This document shows positions 1-9,505 of a DNA stretch of 33,223 nt, in pieces; position 1 is the first letter of the stretch; each line of letters opens with the position of its first letter. Source of the stretch: an uncultured Thalassovita sp. Its GTDB lineage: Bacteria; Bacteroidota; Bacteroidia; Cytophagales; Flammeovirgaceae. The notes beneath the pieces were generated by a model, which did not search any database, was not told the DNA's origin, and was given only the letters and a program-made list of their open reading frames with translations. The stretch covers positions 1 to 33,223 of the forward strand of contig CAKZMZ010000141.1 of the NCBI GenBank assembly GCA_937129345.1, read 5' to 3'. Position numbers and translations under genes: made by a program.

Positions 1-373
1 CAATGCCGTAATCGGGTTTTTCCATGCCATTAGCTGTGGCAATATCCCATCTGCCAGTAAAAAAGCTCCATTGCAAAAATGAGCTTCTTATTTCAAGGCC
101 TAAATCATTGGCTATTGGTTTGGCTTTTTTTATTTGCTCTAAATCGCCACCTTCTATCTGAAAGTAGCCTGCTTGTTTAACTGCTTTTAGGGTTCCTTCA
201 AAATCTTGCCCTAATTGATTCCTTACTGTGTAGAGTTGCAAGCCAATTTCTTTTTGGTAAGGCGAAGCGCTGAACATATTTGAAAAATTTTGTGCTGAAA
301 TAAGAGGAAGGACGCTTGCAAAGCCACCTGCTGAGGCGATTGATTGTACAAGGAATTTTCTTCTGCTTTTCAT
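1..373 (-). CDS. Sugar phosphate isomerase/epimerase-like (xylose isomerase-like TIM barrel) protein with N-terminal signal sequence, truncated at window edge
   Basis: Reverse-strand ORF from ATG at 373 reads MKSRRKFLVQSIASAGGFASVLPLISAQNFSNMFSASPYQKEIGLQLYTVRNQLGQDFEGTLKAVKQAGYFQIEGGD... and stays open to position 1. 'EIGLQLYTVRNQL..DFEGTLKAVKQAGY' is typical of secreted Bacteroidota sugar phosphate isomerases; RRKF resembles a Tat signal. Not in the supplied ORF track. Confidence 0.8.
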   Translation of the reverse strand, partial: MKSRRKFLVQSIASAGGFASVLPLISAQNFSNMFSASPYQKEIGLQLYTVRNQLGQDFEGTLKAVKQAGYFQIEGGDLEQIKKAKPIANDLGLEIRSSFLQWSFFTGRWDIATANGMEKPDYGI

Positions 374-535
374 AGTTAATCAACTTAATTGAGATTGAAA
401 TCTACACAAAAAATAGCCTATACCATGAATAAAGTAATAGGCTAACATAAAAAAATTCTTTCATAAGGCACTTTGAGTAAATAACCTTATGATTTTAAAG
501 AGCTCAAATCCACAATTTAACTGTAAACTTATAAC

Positions 536-1828
536 ATGACTACCATGAAAAAGACCACGCTGTTAATTGGCTATCTCCTCACTTTCTTATTTATTTTTTC
601 TAGCTGCGAAGAAGACGAAGTTGCTCCTACTCCTGAGGTGGAAGTGCCTGAAGCAGTCGAGTTTGTTTTTGAGGCCATGAACCAGTTTTATTTCTGGTAT
701 AAAGAAATACCTGGTAGCATTAAGGCCGAAGATTACACCGATCCTATTGAAATGGTAGAAGATATGCGGTTTAGGCCTATCGATATTTGGACTTTTATTG
801 CCAGAGACAATGGCGCTACGGTAGATAGGATTTTAGAAGGCACGCAAAATGGAATTATCGGTATTGCCTTCGCTTATGATGATGAAAATAACCTGCGTAT
901 CGTTCTCACGCTACCTGATAGTCCAGCTGACGAGGCAGGCATACAAAGAAGCGATATCATTCAAAAAATAAATGGCGTTGCGCCCAGTCCCGATACGCAG
1001 CTTTCAATTGGCGAAACGCCAGAGTTGGAAATTTTGAGTGCAGATGGTACAGTGCGTACCGTAACCCTTAATAGAGCAGATGTTACTGAGAATCCCATAT
1101 TGCACAGAGAAGTAAAAGAAGTAGAGGGGATGAAAGTGGGATATTTGGTTTTCAATACTTTTAATGGCCTTGCGGTTGAAGAACTAGACAAAGCTTTTAC
1201 CGAATTTAATGCTGCCAATGTGGATGAATTGGTGATAGATTTACGCTACAACGGCGGCGGTTTGGTAAGTGCAGCCCAACATTTTGCCAACTTGTTGGTA
1301 CCTGAACAAAATGTAGGGGATTTATTTGTGGCTGAAGAATTTAATGACTTAAACTCTGAATTAAACAGTAATCTGCTATTTGAGGAAGCAGCACAAAACC
1401 TTTCAGGAATCAATCGAATAGTTTTTCTCACAACAGGAGGTACGGCTTCTGCTAGTGAGTTGATAATCAATGGTTTAAGGCCTTATATTGATGTCGTGCT
1501 CATTGGCCAAAACACTAGAGGAAAATATGTAGGCTCTTCCCTTATCACTTTTGAAGATTATACTTTTGCCCCAATTACCTTCCAATCTGCAAATGCAGAT
1601 GGAGAGGTCTTTATAGGTGGGCTTGTTCCTGATATAGATGCCAACGATGACATTACCCACAACTTTGGTGATGTAAACGAAGAGATGTTTGGTACAGCCC
1701 TCGATTATTTAACAGGCAAAATTAGTGGTGCTAGAAAAAGCGCTGTAGAAATTAAACCATTGAAAATATTCAATCAAGAAACTTATTGGAATGGCCCTGC
1801 AATAGATAAGATAGAGCGATTGGATTAG
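536..1828 (+). CDS. S41 family peptidase, lipoprotein (PDZ + tail-specific protease domain)
   Basis: ORF 430 aa; lipobox-like LFIFSSC; PDZ-like 'LPDSPADEAGIQRSDIIQKINGV'; S41 core 'VIDLRYNGGG' and 'TGGTASASELIINGL'. Confidence 0.88.
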   Translation: MTTMKKTTLLIGYLLTFLFIFSSCEEDEVAPTPEVEVPEAVEFVFEAMNQFYFWYKEIPGSIKAEDYTDPIEMVEDMRFRPIDIWTFIARDNGATVDRILEGTQNGIIGIAFAYDDENNLRIVLTLPDSPADEAGIQRSDIIQKINGVAPSPDTQLSIGETPELEILSADGTVRTVTLNRADVTENPILHREVKEVEGMKVGYLVFNTFNGLAVEELDKAFTEFNAANVDELVIDLRYNGGGLVSAAQHFANLLVPEQNVGDLFVAEEFNDLNSELNSNLLFEEAAQNLSGINRIVFLTTGGTASASELIINGLRPYIDVVLIGQNTRGKYVGSSLITFEDYTFAPITFQSANADGEVFIGGLVPDIDANDDITHNFGDVNEEMFGTALDYLTGKISGARKSAVEIKPLKIFNQETYWNGPAIDKIERLD

Positions 1829-1862
1829 GTTTTTTGAGTAATTGCTAGGATTCGACTGTGCT

Positions 1863-1973
1863 GTTCGAGGTTTCCGAACCTCGAACTACCTATCGTAGCA
1901 CCTGTACTTAGAGTACAATAGCTAAAGGCAGGATAATAAATCCTGAGGTAAAAAGTATGGGTTTGCGAAACCC
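1863..1973. repeat. Cluster of consecutive short hairpins (REP-like intergenic element)
   Basis: Perfect inverted repeats read directly: GTTCGAGGTT-TCCG-AACCTCGAAC (1863-1886), CTAC-CTATC-GTAG (1886-1898), TGTACT-TAG-AGTACA (1903-1917), CAGGAT-AATAA-ATCCTG (1929-1945), GGGTTT-GCG-AAACCC (1959-1973). Confidence 0.6.
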
Positions 1974-1990
1974 GAATAGCTAGTATGATG

Positions 1991-2034
1991 AAGATTAGGG
2001 CTGAACAATATTAAAAATTGACTGCCCTAATCTT
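1991..2034. terminator. Bidirectional terminator-like stem-loop between convergent genes
   Basis: Perfect 11-bp stem AAGATTAGGGC (1991-2001) / GCCCTAATCTT (2024-2034), 22-nt loop, followed by GATTTTTA; lies between the convergent S41 and yaaA genes. Confidence 0.6.
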
Positions 2035-2045
2035 GATTTTTAAAT

Positions 2046-2813
2046 TTACCCCCGTGTAAATACCCATTCTTTCTCTGAGGACAATCCATTATTAAACATA
2101 TAACCGTCTTCTGTAAAACCTTTGATGCCTTCAGGTTCGGTTAATTTGTTTTTAATGATGTAGGAAGCCATCATACCGCGGGCTTTTTTAGCAAAGAAGC
2201 TTACCACCTTATATTTACCTCCCTTATTCTCTTTAAAAACAGGCGTAATCACTTCATGCTTTAGTTTTTTAGGAGCAGTGGCTTTAAAATATTCGTTAGA
2301 AGCTAGATTAATCAGTATAGGACTTTTTCCTGCTTCTAAATCTGATGACAATCTCTTATTGATTTTATCTCCCCAAAAGCTGTAAAGTGTTTCGTGCTTT
2401 CCTACTTTTACTTTAGTGCCCATTTCTAAACGATAAGGATGGATCAAGTCTAGTGGTTTAAGCAAGCCATGTAAACCGGATAAAATCCTCAAATTATCTT
2501 GGGCAAACTTAATTTCATCTTCTGAAAAATTCTCGGCTTGCATACCTTGATAAACATCGCCTTTAAAAGCAAAAATGGCTGGTCGCGCCGTTTCTTCATT
2601 ATCTGGATATGCCCAGTTTTGAAACCTCTCATAATTCAACTCTGCCAAGTTATCGCTGATATTCATCAAGTCTCCTATAGCCTTGGGATTCTTCTTACGC
2701 ATTACCTTAACCAATTGCTCGCTTTCTTTTTGAAAACCGGCAAGTGTAAAATGTTGGTTTTGGTTTTCGCTTTCAAAATCTAAGCTTTTGGCTGGTGAAA
2801 TAACCGTTATCAT
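2046..2813 (-). CDS. yaaA: Peroxide stress protein YaaA (DUF328/UPF0246)
   Basis: 255 aa; MITVISPAKSLDFE..., 'RILSGLHGLLKPLDLIHPYRLEMGTK', 'LINLASNEYFKA' match the YaaA family pattern. Confidence 0.93.
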   Translation of the reverse strand: MITVISPAKSLDFESENQNQHFTLAGFQKESEQLVKVMRKKNPKAIGDLMNISDNLAELNYERFQNWAYPDNEETARPAIFAFKGDVYQGMQAENFSEDEIKFAQDNLRILSGLHGLLKPLDLIHPYRLEMGTKVKVGKHETLYSFWGDKINKRLSSDLEAGKSPILINLASNEYFKATAPKKLKHEVITPVFKENKGGKYKVVSFFAKKARGMMASYIIKNKLTEPEGIKGFTEDGYMFNNGLSSEKEWVFTRG

Positions 2814-2934
2814 ATTTTATTTAGTGTTTTGTATATAAAGAATGGTTAAAGTTATTAATGAGAAAATTTTCATTGCAAACTTATGTGTTCTGTATCTTTT
2901 CTAGCATTAACAAATCGTTTAACAAAAGCTACAT

Positions 2935-3933
2935 CTAAACCAAATCATGCTTCACCAAATACTCGGCAATTTGTACAGCATTTGTGGCGGCTCCTGTGCG
3001 AAGGTTGTCAGAAACTATCCACATATTTAAGGTATTGGCTTGGGTCTCGTCTCTTCTGAGTCGGCCTACAAAAGTTTCGTCGCGGTTGTGCGCATTAATA
3101 GGCATAGGGTATTTTAAATTTGCAGCATCATCCTCCAATACTATTCCCGCTGTATTTTGCATAATTTCCCTAACATCATTTAATTCAAAATCATTTTCAA
3201 ACTCAATATTGACCGATTCTGAATGGCCGCCAACCGTTGGTATGCGTACGCAAGTAGCAGTTACTTGTATGCTGTCATCACCCATAATTTTCTTTGTTTC
3301 GTTCACCATTTTCATTTCCTCTTTGGTGTAGCCGTTATCCAAAAACACATCGATGTGGGGCAATACGTTCATATCTATGCGGTAAGGATAGGCCATTTCT
3401 TCTTTACTCAAAGATTCGCCTGCCCTTTCTTTCATCATTTGATCTACGGCATTTTTGCCAGTACCAGTAACCGATTGGTAGGTAGAAACTACTACGCGCT
3501 TAATGGTGTATTTTTGATGGAGGGGGGCCAAGGCCAACACCATTTGTATGGTAGAGCAATTGGGATTGGCAATAATTTTATCTTCTTTGGTGAGTTCTTG
3601 GGCGTTTATTTCGGGTACAATCAATTTTTTGCTGGGATCCATTCGCCAAGCCGAGGAGTTATCCACAACTGTGGTGCCTACTTCGGCAAATTTTGGTGCA
3701 TACTCTAAAGAGGTGCCGCCACCAGCCGAAAATATAGCAATATCTGCCTTAGCAGCGATGCCGTCTTCCATACCTACCACTTCAAATTCTTTTCCTTTGA
3801 ACTTTACTTTTTTCCCTACTGAGCGGCTCGAAGCCACGGGAATGAGTGTTTCGATAGGAAAATCTCTTTCTTCTAAAATTTTTAACATGGTGCTACCTAC
3901 TAAACCTGTAACACCTACTACTGCAATTTTCAT
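2935..3933 (-). CDS. asd: Aspartate-semialdehyde dehydrogenase
   Basis: 332 aa; MKIAVVGVTGLVGSTMLKILEERDFP, active-site 'ANPNCSTIQMV', 'RIPTVGGHSESVNIEFE', 'VGRLRRD'. Confidence 0.95.
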   Translation of the reverse strand: MKIAVVGVTGLVGSTMLKILEERDFPIETLIPVASSRSVGKKVKFKGKEFEVVGMEDGIAAKADIAIFSAGGGTSLEYAPKFAEVGTTVVDNSSAWRMDPSKKLIVPEINAQELTKEDKIIANPNCSTIQMVLALAPLHQKYTIKRVVVSTYQSVTGTGKNAVDQMMKERAGESLSKEEMAYPYRIDMNVLPHIDVFLDNGYTKEEMKMVNETKKIMGDDSIQVTATCVRIPTVGGHSESVNIEFENDFELNDVREIMQNTAGIVLEDDAANLKYPMPINAHNRDETFVGRLRRDETQANTLNMWIVSDNLRTGAATNAVQIAEYLVKHDLV

Positions 3934-3960
3934 TGGTTTATCTCATTTGTTTAGATACAA

Positions 3961-3992
3961 AAAAAGGTCATTCCCGTAAGAATGACCTGTTA
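3961..3992 (-). terminator. Rho-independent terminator or attenuator downstream of the E2 gene
   Basis: Stem AGGTCATT (3965-3972) / AATGACCT (3981-3988); A-run on the + strand at 3958-3965 gives a T-run on the minus strand. Confidence 0.65.
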
Positions 3993-4008
3993 AAATTGAT
4001 ATTTGCTT

Positions 4009-5694
4009 TTATACAAGTATTCTCACGGGATCTTCTAGCAACTGTTTAAGGGTAAGCAAGAAAGCAGAACCTACTGCGCCATCTACCACTCTATGGTCGC
4101 ATGACATGGTTACCTTCATCATATTGCCTACTACAATTTCACCGTCTTTTACAATTGGGGTTTGTTTGATACCGCCCACTGCCAAAATACAAGCATCAGG
4201 TGGATTTATAATAGCTGTAAACTCCTCAATTCCGAACATACCTAGGTTTGAAATGGTAAAAGTATTGCCTTCCCAATCGGCAGGTTGTAATTTTTTCTCT
4301 TTGGCTTTTTTGCCTAAATCTTTTACCTCGGCAGAAATTTGCGATAGGGTTTTATTGTCGGCAAACCTTACAACGGGAACAAGCAAGCCTTCTTCTACTG
4401 CTACGGCAACCCCAATGTGCACATGCTGGTTGATTCTAATTTTATCGCCCAACCAAGAAGCGTTTACTTTGGGATGCTGACGCAATGCTGCTGCTACCGC
4501 TTTTATCACGATATCGTTGAAAGAGATCTTTACAGGAGCAATCTCATTCATGCCTTTTCTGGCTTCTATGGCTTTGTCCATGTTGATTTCCATAGTGAGG
4601 TAGAAATGCGGCGAGGTAAATTTGCTTTCTGCCAAGCGTTTGGCAATTACCTTGCGCATTTGAGATACATTCTCCTCGGTATAGCTTTCTTCACCTACAG
4701 GCACTGCTGCACCTACTACAGGAGCAGCTTCGGTACTGCTAGTGGTCGGCGCTGCAGCAGGCGTAAATGCTTCTACATCGCGCTTAATAATTCTACCGTT
4801 TTCTCCAGAACCAGGTATTTGGCTAATGTCATAGCCTTTTTCCTCAGCAAGCTTTTTTGCCAAAGGGGAAGCCTTTATTCTACCGCCTTCAGCAGTGGTA
4901 GTGGCTGAAGTAGTAACAGGAGTTTCTTGTGCCTTTTTCTCTTGCTTTTGTTCTGCTTTGGGTTCGGGTGCTTTTGCAGGAGCTTCCTTTTTCTCTTCTG
5001 TTTTAGGTTTTTCTTGGCTGGCACCGTTACTCTTGCTCTTGGCTTTTTGTGCCTCTAGTAATTTCTTATAGTCAGCGCCTTCTTCTCCAATAATGGCAAT
5101 TACACCATCTACAGGCACGGCACTTCCTGCATCGGCAGCTATGTAAAGCACTTTGCCATCTTCATAGTTTTCGAGCTCCATAGTGGCTTTGTCGGTTTCA
5201 ACTTCTGCCAAAATATCTCCTGAAGCCACATCGTCTCCAACTTTTACCAGCCATGAGGAAATTACGCCCTCTTCCATGGTATCGCTCATCTTAGGCATGG
5301 TGATTACCTCTGCATTAATATCAGAGGTATCTACTTCAGCTGCGGCAGATTCGCTGCTACTCGAATCGCTAGAGTCTTCTACTACCGCTTCTTCTACTTT
5401 TTCTTCTTGGCCATTGCTGCTGCCTTCACTGTCTAGTAACGACTGGTAATCTTCTCCTTCTTCTCCAATTACCGCAATAATGCCATCCACAGGAACGGCT
5501 TCTTTTTCTTTAACACCTATGTACAAAATGGTACCGTCTTCGTAATTTTCGAGTTCCATGGTAGCCTTGTCAGTTTCTACCTCTGCGAGTACATCGCCAG
5601 ACTGTACCTCGTCTCCAACTTTCACCAGCCATGATGCAATGACGCCTTCTTCCATGGTGTCACTCATCTTGGGCATTCTGATTACTTCAGCCAT
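4009..5694 (-). CDS. pdhC: Pyruvate dehydrogenase complex dihydrolipoamide acetyltransferase (E2) with two lipoyl domains
   Basis: 561 aa; two 'MPKMSDTMEEGV...ETDKATMELENYEDG' lipoyl domains, peripheral subunit-binding domain 'KASPLAKKLAEEKGYDISQIPGSGENGRIIKRDVE', catalytic 'MSCDHRVVDGAVGSAFL'. Confidence 0.94.
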   Translation of the reverse strand: MAEVIRMPKMSDTMEEGVIASWLVKVGDEVQSGDVLAEVETDKATMELENYEDGTILYIGVKEKEAVPVDGIIAVIGEEGEDYQSLLDSEGSSNGQEEKVEEAVVEDSSDSSSSESAAAEVDTSDINAEVITMPKMSDTMEEGVISSWLVKVGDDVASGDILAEVETDKATMELENYEDGKVLYIAADAGSAVPVDGVIAIIGEEGADYKKLLEAQKAKSKSNGASQEKPKTEEKKEAPAKAPEPKAEQKQEKKAQETPVTTSATTTAEGGRIKASPLAKKLAEEKGYDISQIPGSGENGRIIKRDVEAFTPAAAPTTSSTEAAPVVGAAVPVGEESYTEENVSQMRKVIAKRLAESKFTSPHFYLTMEINMDKAIEARKGMNEIAPVKISFNDIVIKAVAAALRQHPKVNASWLGDKIRINQHVHIGVAVAVEEGLLVPVVRFADNKTLSQISAEVKDLGKKAKEKKLQPADWEGNTFTISNLGMFGIEEFTAIINPPDACILAVGGIKQTPIVKDGEIVVGNMMKVTMSCDHRVVDGAVGSAFLLTLKQLLEDPVRILV

Positions 5695-5871
5695 ATTGAT
5701 TTGTAATTATAATTTGATTGAAATTTTGATTCTTCAAAGTAAACTAAAACAGAATTGTAAAAATAATAAGCGAATTTAAATTTTACATGAAATCTTATAA
5801 ATCACCTTACAGAATTAGAGAACTGCAAATGATTGACTGTGTTTGGTTGTTTTTTATCCAAATTTGAACAA

Positions 5872-6948
5872 TTATGAAAAATGACTTATCCTGTTAAACT
5901 GAATAGCCTGCTTTGCATTGTAAGCGCAAGCTTTGACCAAGTGAATTAACGCTGCAAAACGCTGGTCTTTGGTCAGGCCTTTTTTAAATCGTGCAAAGAT
6001 TTGTTGGCAAATAACGGCAACTTTGTAAGAGGCATAGGCATAAAAGAATACAATATTAGAAATATCTCTGCCGCTCAGTTCTGCATACCTTTCTGCTAGC
6101 TGTTGTCTATTTAAATTGCCTGGTAAAGCTGTTAGGCTAAAAGCTTTAAGAGCAGGATGTGTGTCTTGGTCTGCCCAATAGGCTAGGGTAGTGCCTAAAT
6201 CCATAAGGGGCTCGCCTACTGTGGCCATTTCCCAGTCGAGTACCGCTGCTATTTCGGGTAAGGCTTTCGGTTCAAAGACTACATTGTCGTATTTATAATC
6301 GTTGTGGATCAATGCGGGTTTGCCTTCTTTTGGCATGTTAACAGGCATCCACTCGGCTAAAAATTCCATATCCTTGATTTCTTCTGTCGCCGCCTTTTCG
6401 TACCTTTTTATCCAGCCTTCCACTTGGCGCTTTATGTAGCCTTCAGGCTTGCCTATTTTTGCAAAAGCATCTTTAGTAACATCTATATTATGCAGTTCAA
6501 CTAGGTTGTCTATCAATGCTTTAGAGAGCGATTCCATTAAGTTCTGTGTAAGATCAATACCTTTTGGCGGTTGTGTCCTTAAGATAAGTCCGTTCACCCT
6601 TTCCATTAAATAAAAATCTGCGCCTATAATGCTTTCATCGCCACAGTAAAGTACAGGTTTAGGTACTTTTGGGTATTGGTTTTTTATAGATGAGAGCATC
6701 TCGAACTCACGTTTCATATCATGGGCAGATTTGATGTTTGCCCCAAAAGGTGGCCTCCGCAAAACATATTCTTGGTTGCCTGCTTTTAGCATGTAGGTGA
6801 GATTAGAATAGCCTGAAGGAAATTGTTTCAGAATCAAATCGCTATCCCACTGAGGAATTTTATCTTTTAAGTAGTTGCCGAGTTGCGCGACGTCCAAGGC
6901 TTCTCCTTCCCTAACGGGAGCCGGTTCATTAAATGTGCTTTGTGGCAT
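5872..6948 (-). CDS. Phosphotransferase family protein (aminoglycoside phosphotransferase/ACAD10-11 kinase-like)
   Basis: 358 aa; 'YVLRRPPFG', 'LIHNDYKYDNVVF', 'AVLDWEMATVGEPLMDLG' are APH-fold kinase motifs of the ACAD10/11-like family. Confidence 0.85.
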   Translation of the reverse strand: MPQSTFNEPAPVREGEALDVAQLGNYLKDKIPQWDSDLILKQFPSGYSNLTYMLKAGNQEYVLRRPPFGANIKSAHDMKREFEMLSSIKNQYPKVPKPVLYCGDESIIGADFYLMERVNGLILRTQPPKGIDLTQNLMESLSKALIDNLVELHNIDVTKDAFAKIGKPEGYIKRQVEGWIKRYEKAATEEIKDMEFLAEWMPVNMPKEGKPALIHNDYKYDNVVFEPKALPEIAAVLDWEMATVGEPLMDLGTTLAYWADQDTHPALKAFSLTALPGNLNRQQLAERYAELSGRDISNIVFFYAYASYKVAVICQQIFARFKKGLTKDQRFAALIHLVKACAYNAKQAIQFNRISHFS

Positions 6949-7109
6949 AGTGCAATAATTTTAAGGTAGGTGTTTCGTGTAAAGGTAAGTGTTTGCAAAT
7001 AATCGCAAAATGTAGTTTGAACTATTCAACAAAAAAGAGGGGTTAGAAAAGGGCAGATACTTCAAACTAGCATAATCATTGAGCAATTTTTTATTATATA
7101 TCTGATATA

Positions 7110-7898
7110 ATGCGGCTTTATTTTTTATATGCTTTTTTTCTGGCGCTCATCATCGTCAATTTTTTTAGTAGTTCGGTAATGGCCACTGACTCTCCCATTA
7201 ATGGTAAGGTTAGCAAAGGACTTTTAAATAACTTGTCCACGCAGCACAGTGTGCCTTTGGTCGGAGCTTCCTTTAAGAATCTAAGGTATCGTTTTGTAAA
7301 GAGTGTGGCACCTAGGGGCAGAAAATACGATTTCAGATATATAGAAATAGGAGCTGGCCCTGCCATTTGGCAAACTTCACACGAACCATTAATGGAGAAC
7401 CAAAGAAATGCCATACATTTTTTTATAGAATATGGAGATATGCTAAAGCCCTTGTCTTATGTGGCTGGGGTAAACTTTAATCCTGCGTTTATACAAGAAG
7501 GTTATTTGTTAGAACCCAACTACTACTTCTTTAACCTCAAATACTCCCCTAGCAGAAAATGGTACAATTGGCCTGTTTGGATGAATATTTACGGTTTGTT
7601 GGGGGCTTCTTATTGGCAAGCATCGCTCACCAATACCAACTTTGGCAATGCCGGCAGCAATGAGTTGCTTACAGAAAAAGATAGTGGCCTCGGCTTTATG
7701 ACAGGTGCAGGTGTTTCTTTCGAATTTTTTAATTTCTCATTGATTACACAGTTTACTTATGAGCTAGGGGTAGGGCAGTACGAAGCAGGTGCATTTCAGC
7801 CACAGGATGTACATACAGGTTCGGCGCAAATTAATGTAATGTTAAGTTATCGATTCTTTTTAAGTGGTTTACAGTGGAGATGCCCCACCTATAAATAA
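7110..7898 (+). CDS. Hypothetical secreted/outer-membrane beta-barrel-like protein
   Basis: 262 aa; N-terminal hydrophobic signal; alternating aromatic strands ('YIEIGAGPAIWQ', 'MNIYGLLGASYWQ', 'GFMTGAGVSFEFFNFSLITQFTYELGVGQY') and C-terminal 'QINVMLSYRFF'. Confidence 0.55.
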   Translation: MRLYFLYAFFLALIIVNFFSSSVMATDSPINGKVSKGLLNNLSTQHSVPLVGASFKNLRYRFVKSVAPRGRKYDFRYIEIGAGPAIWQTSHEPLMENQRNAIHFFIEYGDMLKPLSYVAGVNFNPAFIQEGYLLEPNYYFFNLKYSPSRKWYNWPVWMNIYGLLGASYWQASLTNTNFGNAGSNELLTEKDSGLGFMTGAGVSFEFFNFSLITQFTYELGVGQYEAGAFQPQDVHTGSAQINVMLSYRFFLSGLQWRCPTYK

Positions 7899-7904
7899 GG
7901 TAAT

Positions 7905-9455
7905 ATGAAGGATTTTTTTGACTCTTTAAAACTGATATATGCATTGCCACTGCTTTTTTTGGCTTCATGCGATTTAGGTAATTTTGATCCTATAAATGTT
8001 TTTACCCAAGAGCCTTTGGCTGCCGATGCTGTGGCGCTAGAAACAGCAGGTAATTGTGGTTTTACGCTTTTGGTCAATAATGATCGCATACAGCAAACGG
8101 GAAGTAGCGCCACGGTAAAAGGCAGTCTTTATGCCTCTATTAATGGGAACGCGACTTATTTGGGCAGCGGTGAGTTTGAATTGGCTACCGATGTAGAAGG
8201 AAGGGTAACAGCGTTAGAAGGCTTTGCCAATACAGAACTTTTCAGGCCTGAATATCTGGATGCTTCAGTAAATGAAGAAGCCTTTTTTGCCAATATCGCT
8301 TTAAGTAATGGTTCATTGCCCTCGGTTTTTGAAAATGAGACATTGCCCAGCGATGCCTGCTATTTGTTTTACAGAGCTAGTGAAGATACCGCAATGATCA
8401 ATTCTGGAAGTGGGGTTTTGAAAATGCAGGAATTGTACATAGACCCCTTATCGGGATTTATGCTTTACAGAGGTAGCTTAGATTTATCTGCTTTATTAGC
8501 AGGTACCCGATGGTTGGCGGTAGATCCTGCGAGAGGTTTTTCCTTTGAAGCAGAAAACAGTTCTGAGGATTTTGAGTTTGAAGCCTTTTCGGCGCAGATT
8601 TACACAGAAAATTTATTTCCACTTATAGTAGATAGTATTTTGTTGAACAGCACTGGCAGTATTGTGATTGATGGAAGTTACAACAATGGTGGACTAAGAA
8701 ATTTTTTTAATGCATCGAGTGCCAATGTACAGCTTGGCATAAATGGGGAGACGGAAGTGTCTTACGTTTTTGCCGATCGTTTGTTAGCAGGTTTCGATTT
8801 TTACGCAAATGTGGACAAATCAGTGCGAGCGGCTTCGTTCAATATCGCTCCGGCCACATTTTATTTTAGAAGAAACGGTGGAGATGAGAGGTTTTCGTTT
8901 TATGGCGAAGTAGCAGACGTTCAGGCATTTAATGCTAGCCTTTTGGCTGGGCATGGCGCTTTAAGGGTGTTGGAATCTCCATCAGAAACAAGTGCAGTAG
9001 TTGCCGGAAATTTTGCACAGGCCGAAGCAAATCGAAATTTAAGAATACAGCAGGCCCTCTCTCTAAACTTGGGAGAAAAGGGCAACTATGAGTTGCGGGA
9101 TGCAGAAATTGTAATAAACACCGATGAGATTACGCTAGGTGGAATTTTTGTCAGTGCTTTTGCGACACTTCCCGATATTTTTATTAGTGGTAATTTAAAT
9201 GAGGATAGCAGTATGAACTTATCAGGCCAATCTCTTTTTGCAGTCAATTTTGACGGCACCACATTGCCGGTTACATTTTCGGTGTCGGTTGAGGTGAACG
9301 GCGATGAAGAAATCCTACAAATAAGCGGCCTTGCTGAATACTGCGATCAGGGAAACTGCAATTTCCTTCCAGTAAATATTACTGCCGACTTTGAAAATGA
9401 GCTGTTGCAGCTTTGTGTGGATATACCCAACCGCGGCGAAGTCTGCATTCAATAA
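7905..9455 (+). CDS. Hypothetical lipoprotein
   Basis: 516 aa; lipobox 'LLFLASC'; begins 6 nt after the preceding stop; no catalytic motif recognised. Confidence 0.6.
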   Translation: MKDFFDSLKLIYALPLLFLASCDLGNFDPINVFTQEPLAADAVALETAGNCGFTLLVNNDRIQQTGSSATVKGSLYASINGNATYLGSGEFELATDVEGRVTALEGFANTELFRPEYLDASVNEEAFFANIALSNGSLPSVFENETLPSDACYLFYRASEDTAMINSGSGVLKMQELYIDPLSGFMLYRGSLDLSALLAGTRWLAVDPARGFSFEAENSSEDFEFEAFSAQIYTENLFPLIVDSILLNSTGSIVIDGSYNNGGLRNFFNASSANVQLGINGETEVSYVFADRLLAGFDFYANVDKSVRAASFNIAPATFYFRRNGGDERFSFYGEVADVQAFNASLLAGHGALRVLESPSETSAVVAGNFAQAEANRNLRIQQALSLNLGEKGNYELRDAEIVINTDEITLGGIFVSAFATLPDIFISGNLNEDSSMNLSGQSLFAVNFDGTTLPVTFSVSVEVNGDEEILQISGLAEYCDQGNCNFLPVNITADFENELLQLCVDIPNRGEVCIQ

Positions 9456-9505
9456 AAGAAATACTAATTAATGGCAGTTGGTTTTTCATTTGTGGCAAAT
9501 CTTTT

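Noticed and set aside
198-383. 61-aa reverse ORF in the track
   Set aside because: Overlaps, in another frame of the same strand, the clear edge-truncated sugar isomerase ORF starting at 373.
2538-3979. Several + strand ORFs antisense to yaaA and asd
   Set aside because: No family features; they follow from codon bias of the true reverse-strand genes.
4009-5694. Tandem lipoyl domains as an unusual duplication
   Set aside because: Multiple lipoyl domains in E2 proteins are well known.
5183-5779. Ser/Thr-rich + strand ORFs (88 and 73 aa)
   Set aside because: Antisense to the duplicated lipoyl domains of the E2 gene; their similarity to each other simply reflects the lipoyl duplication.
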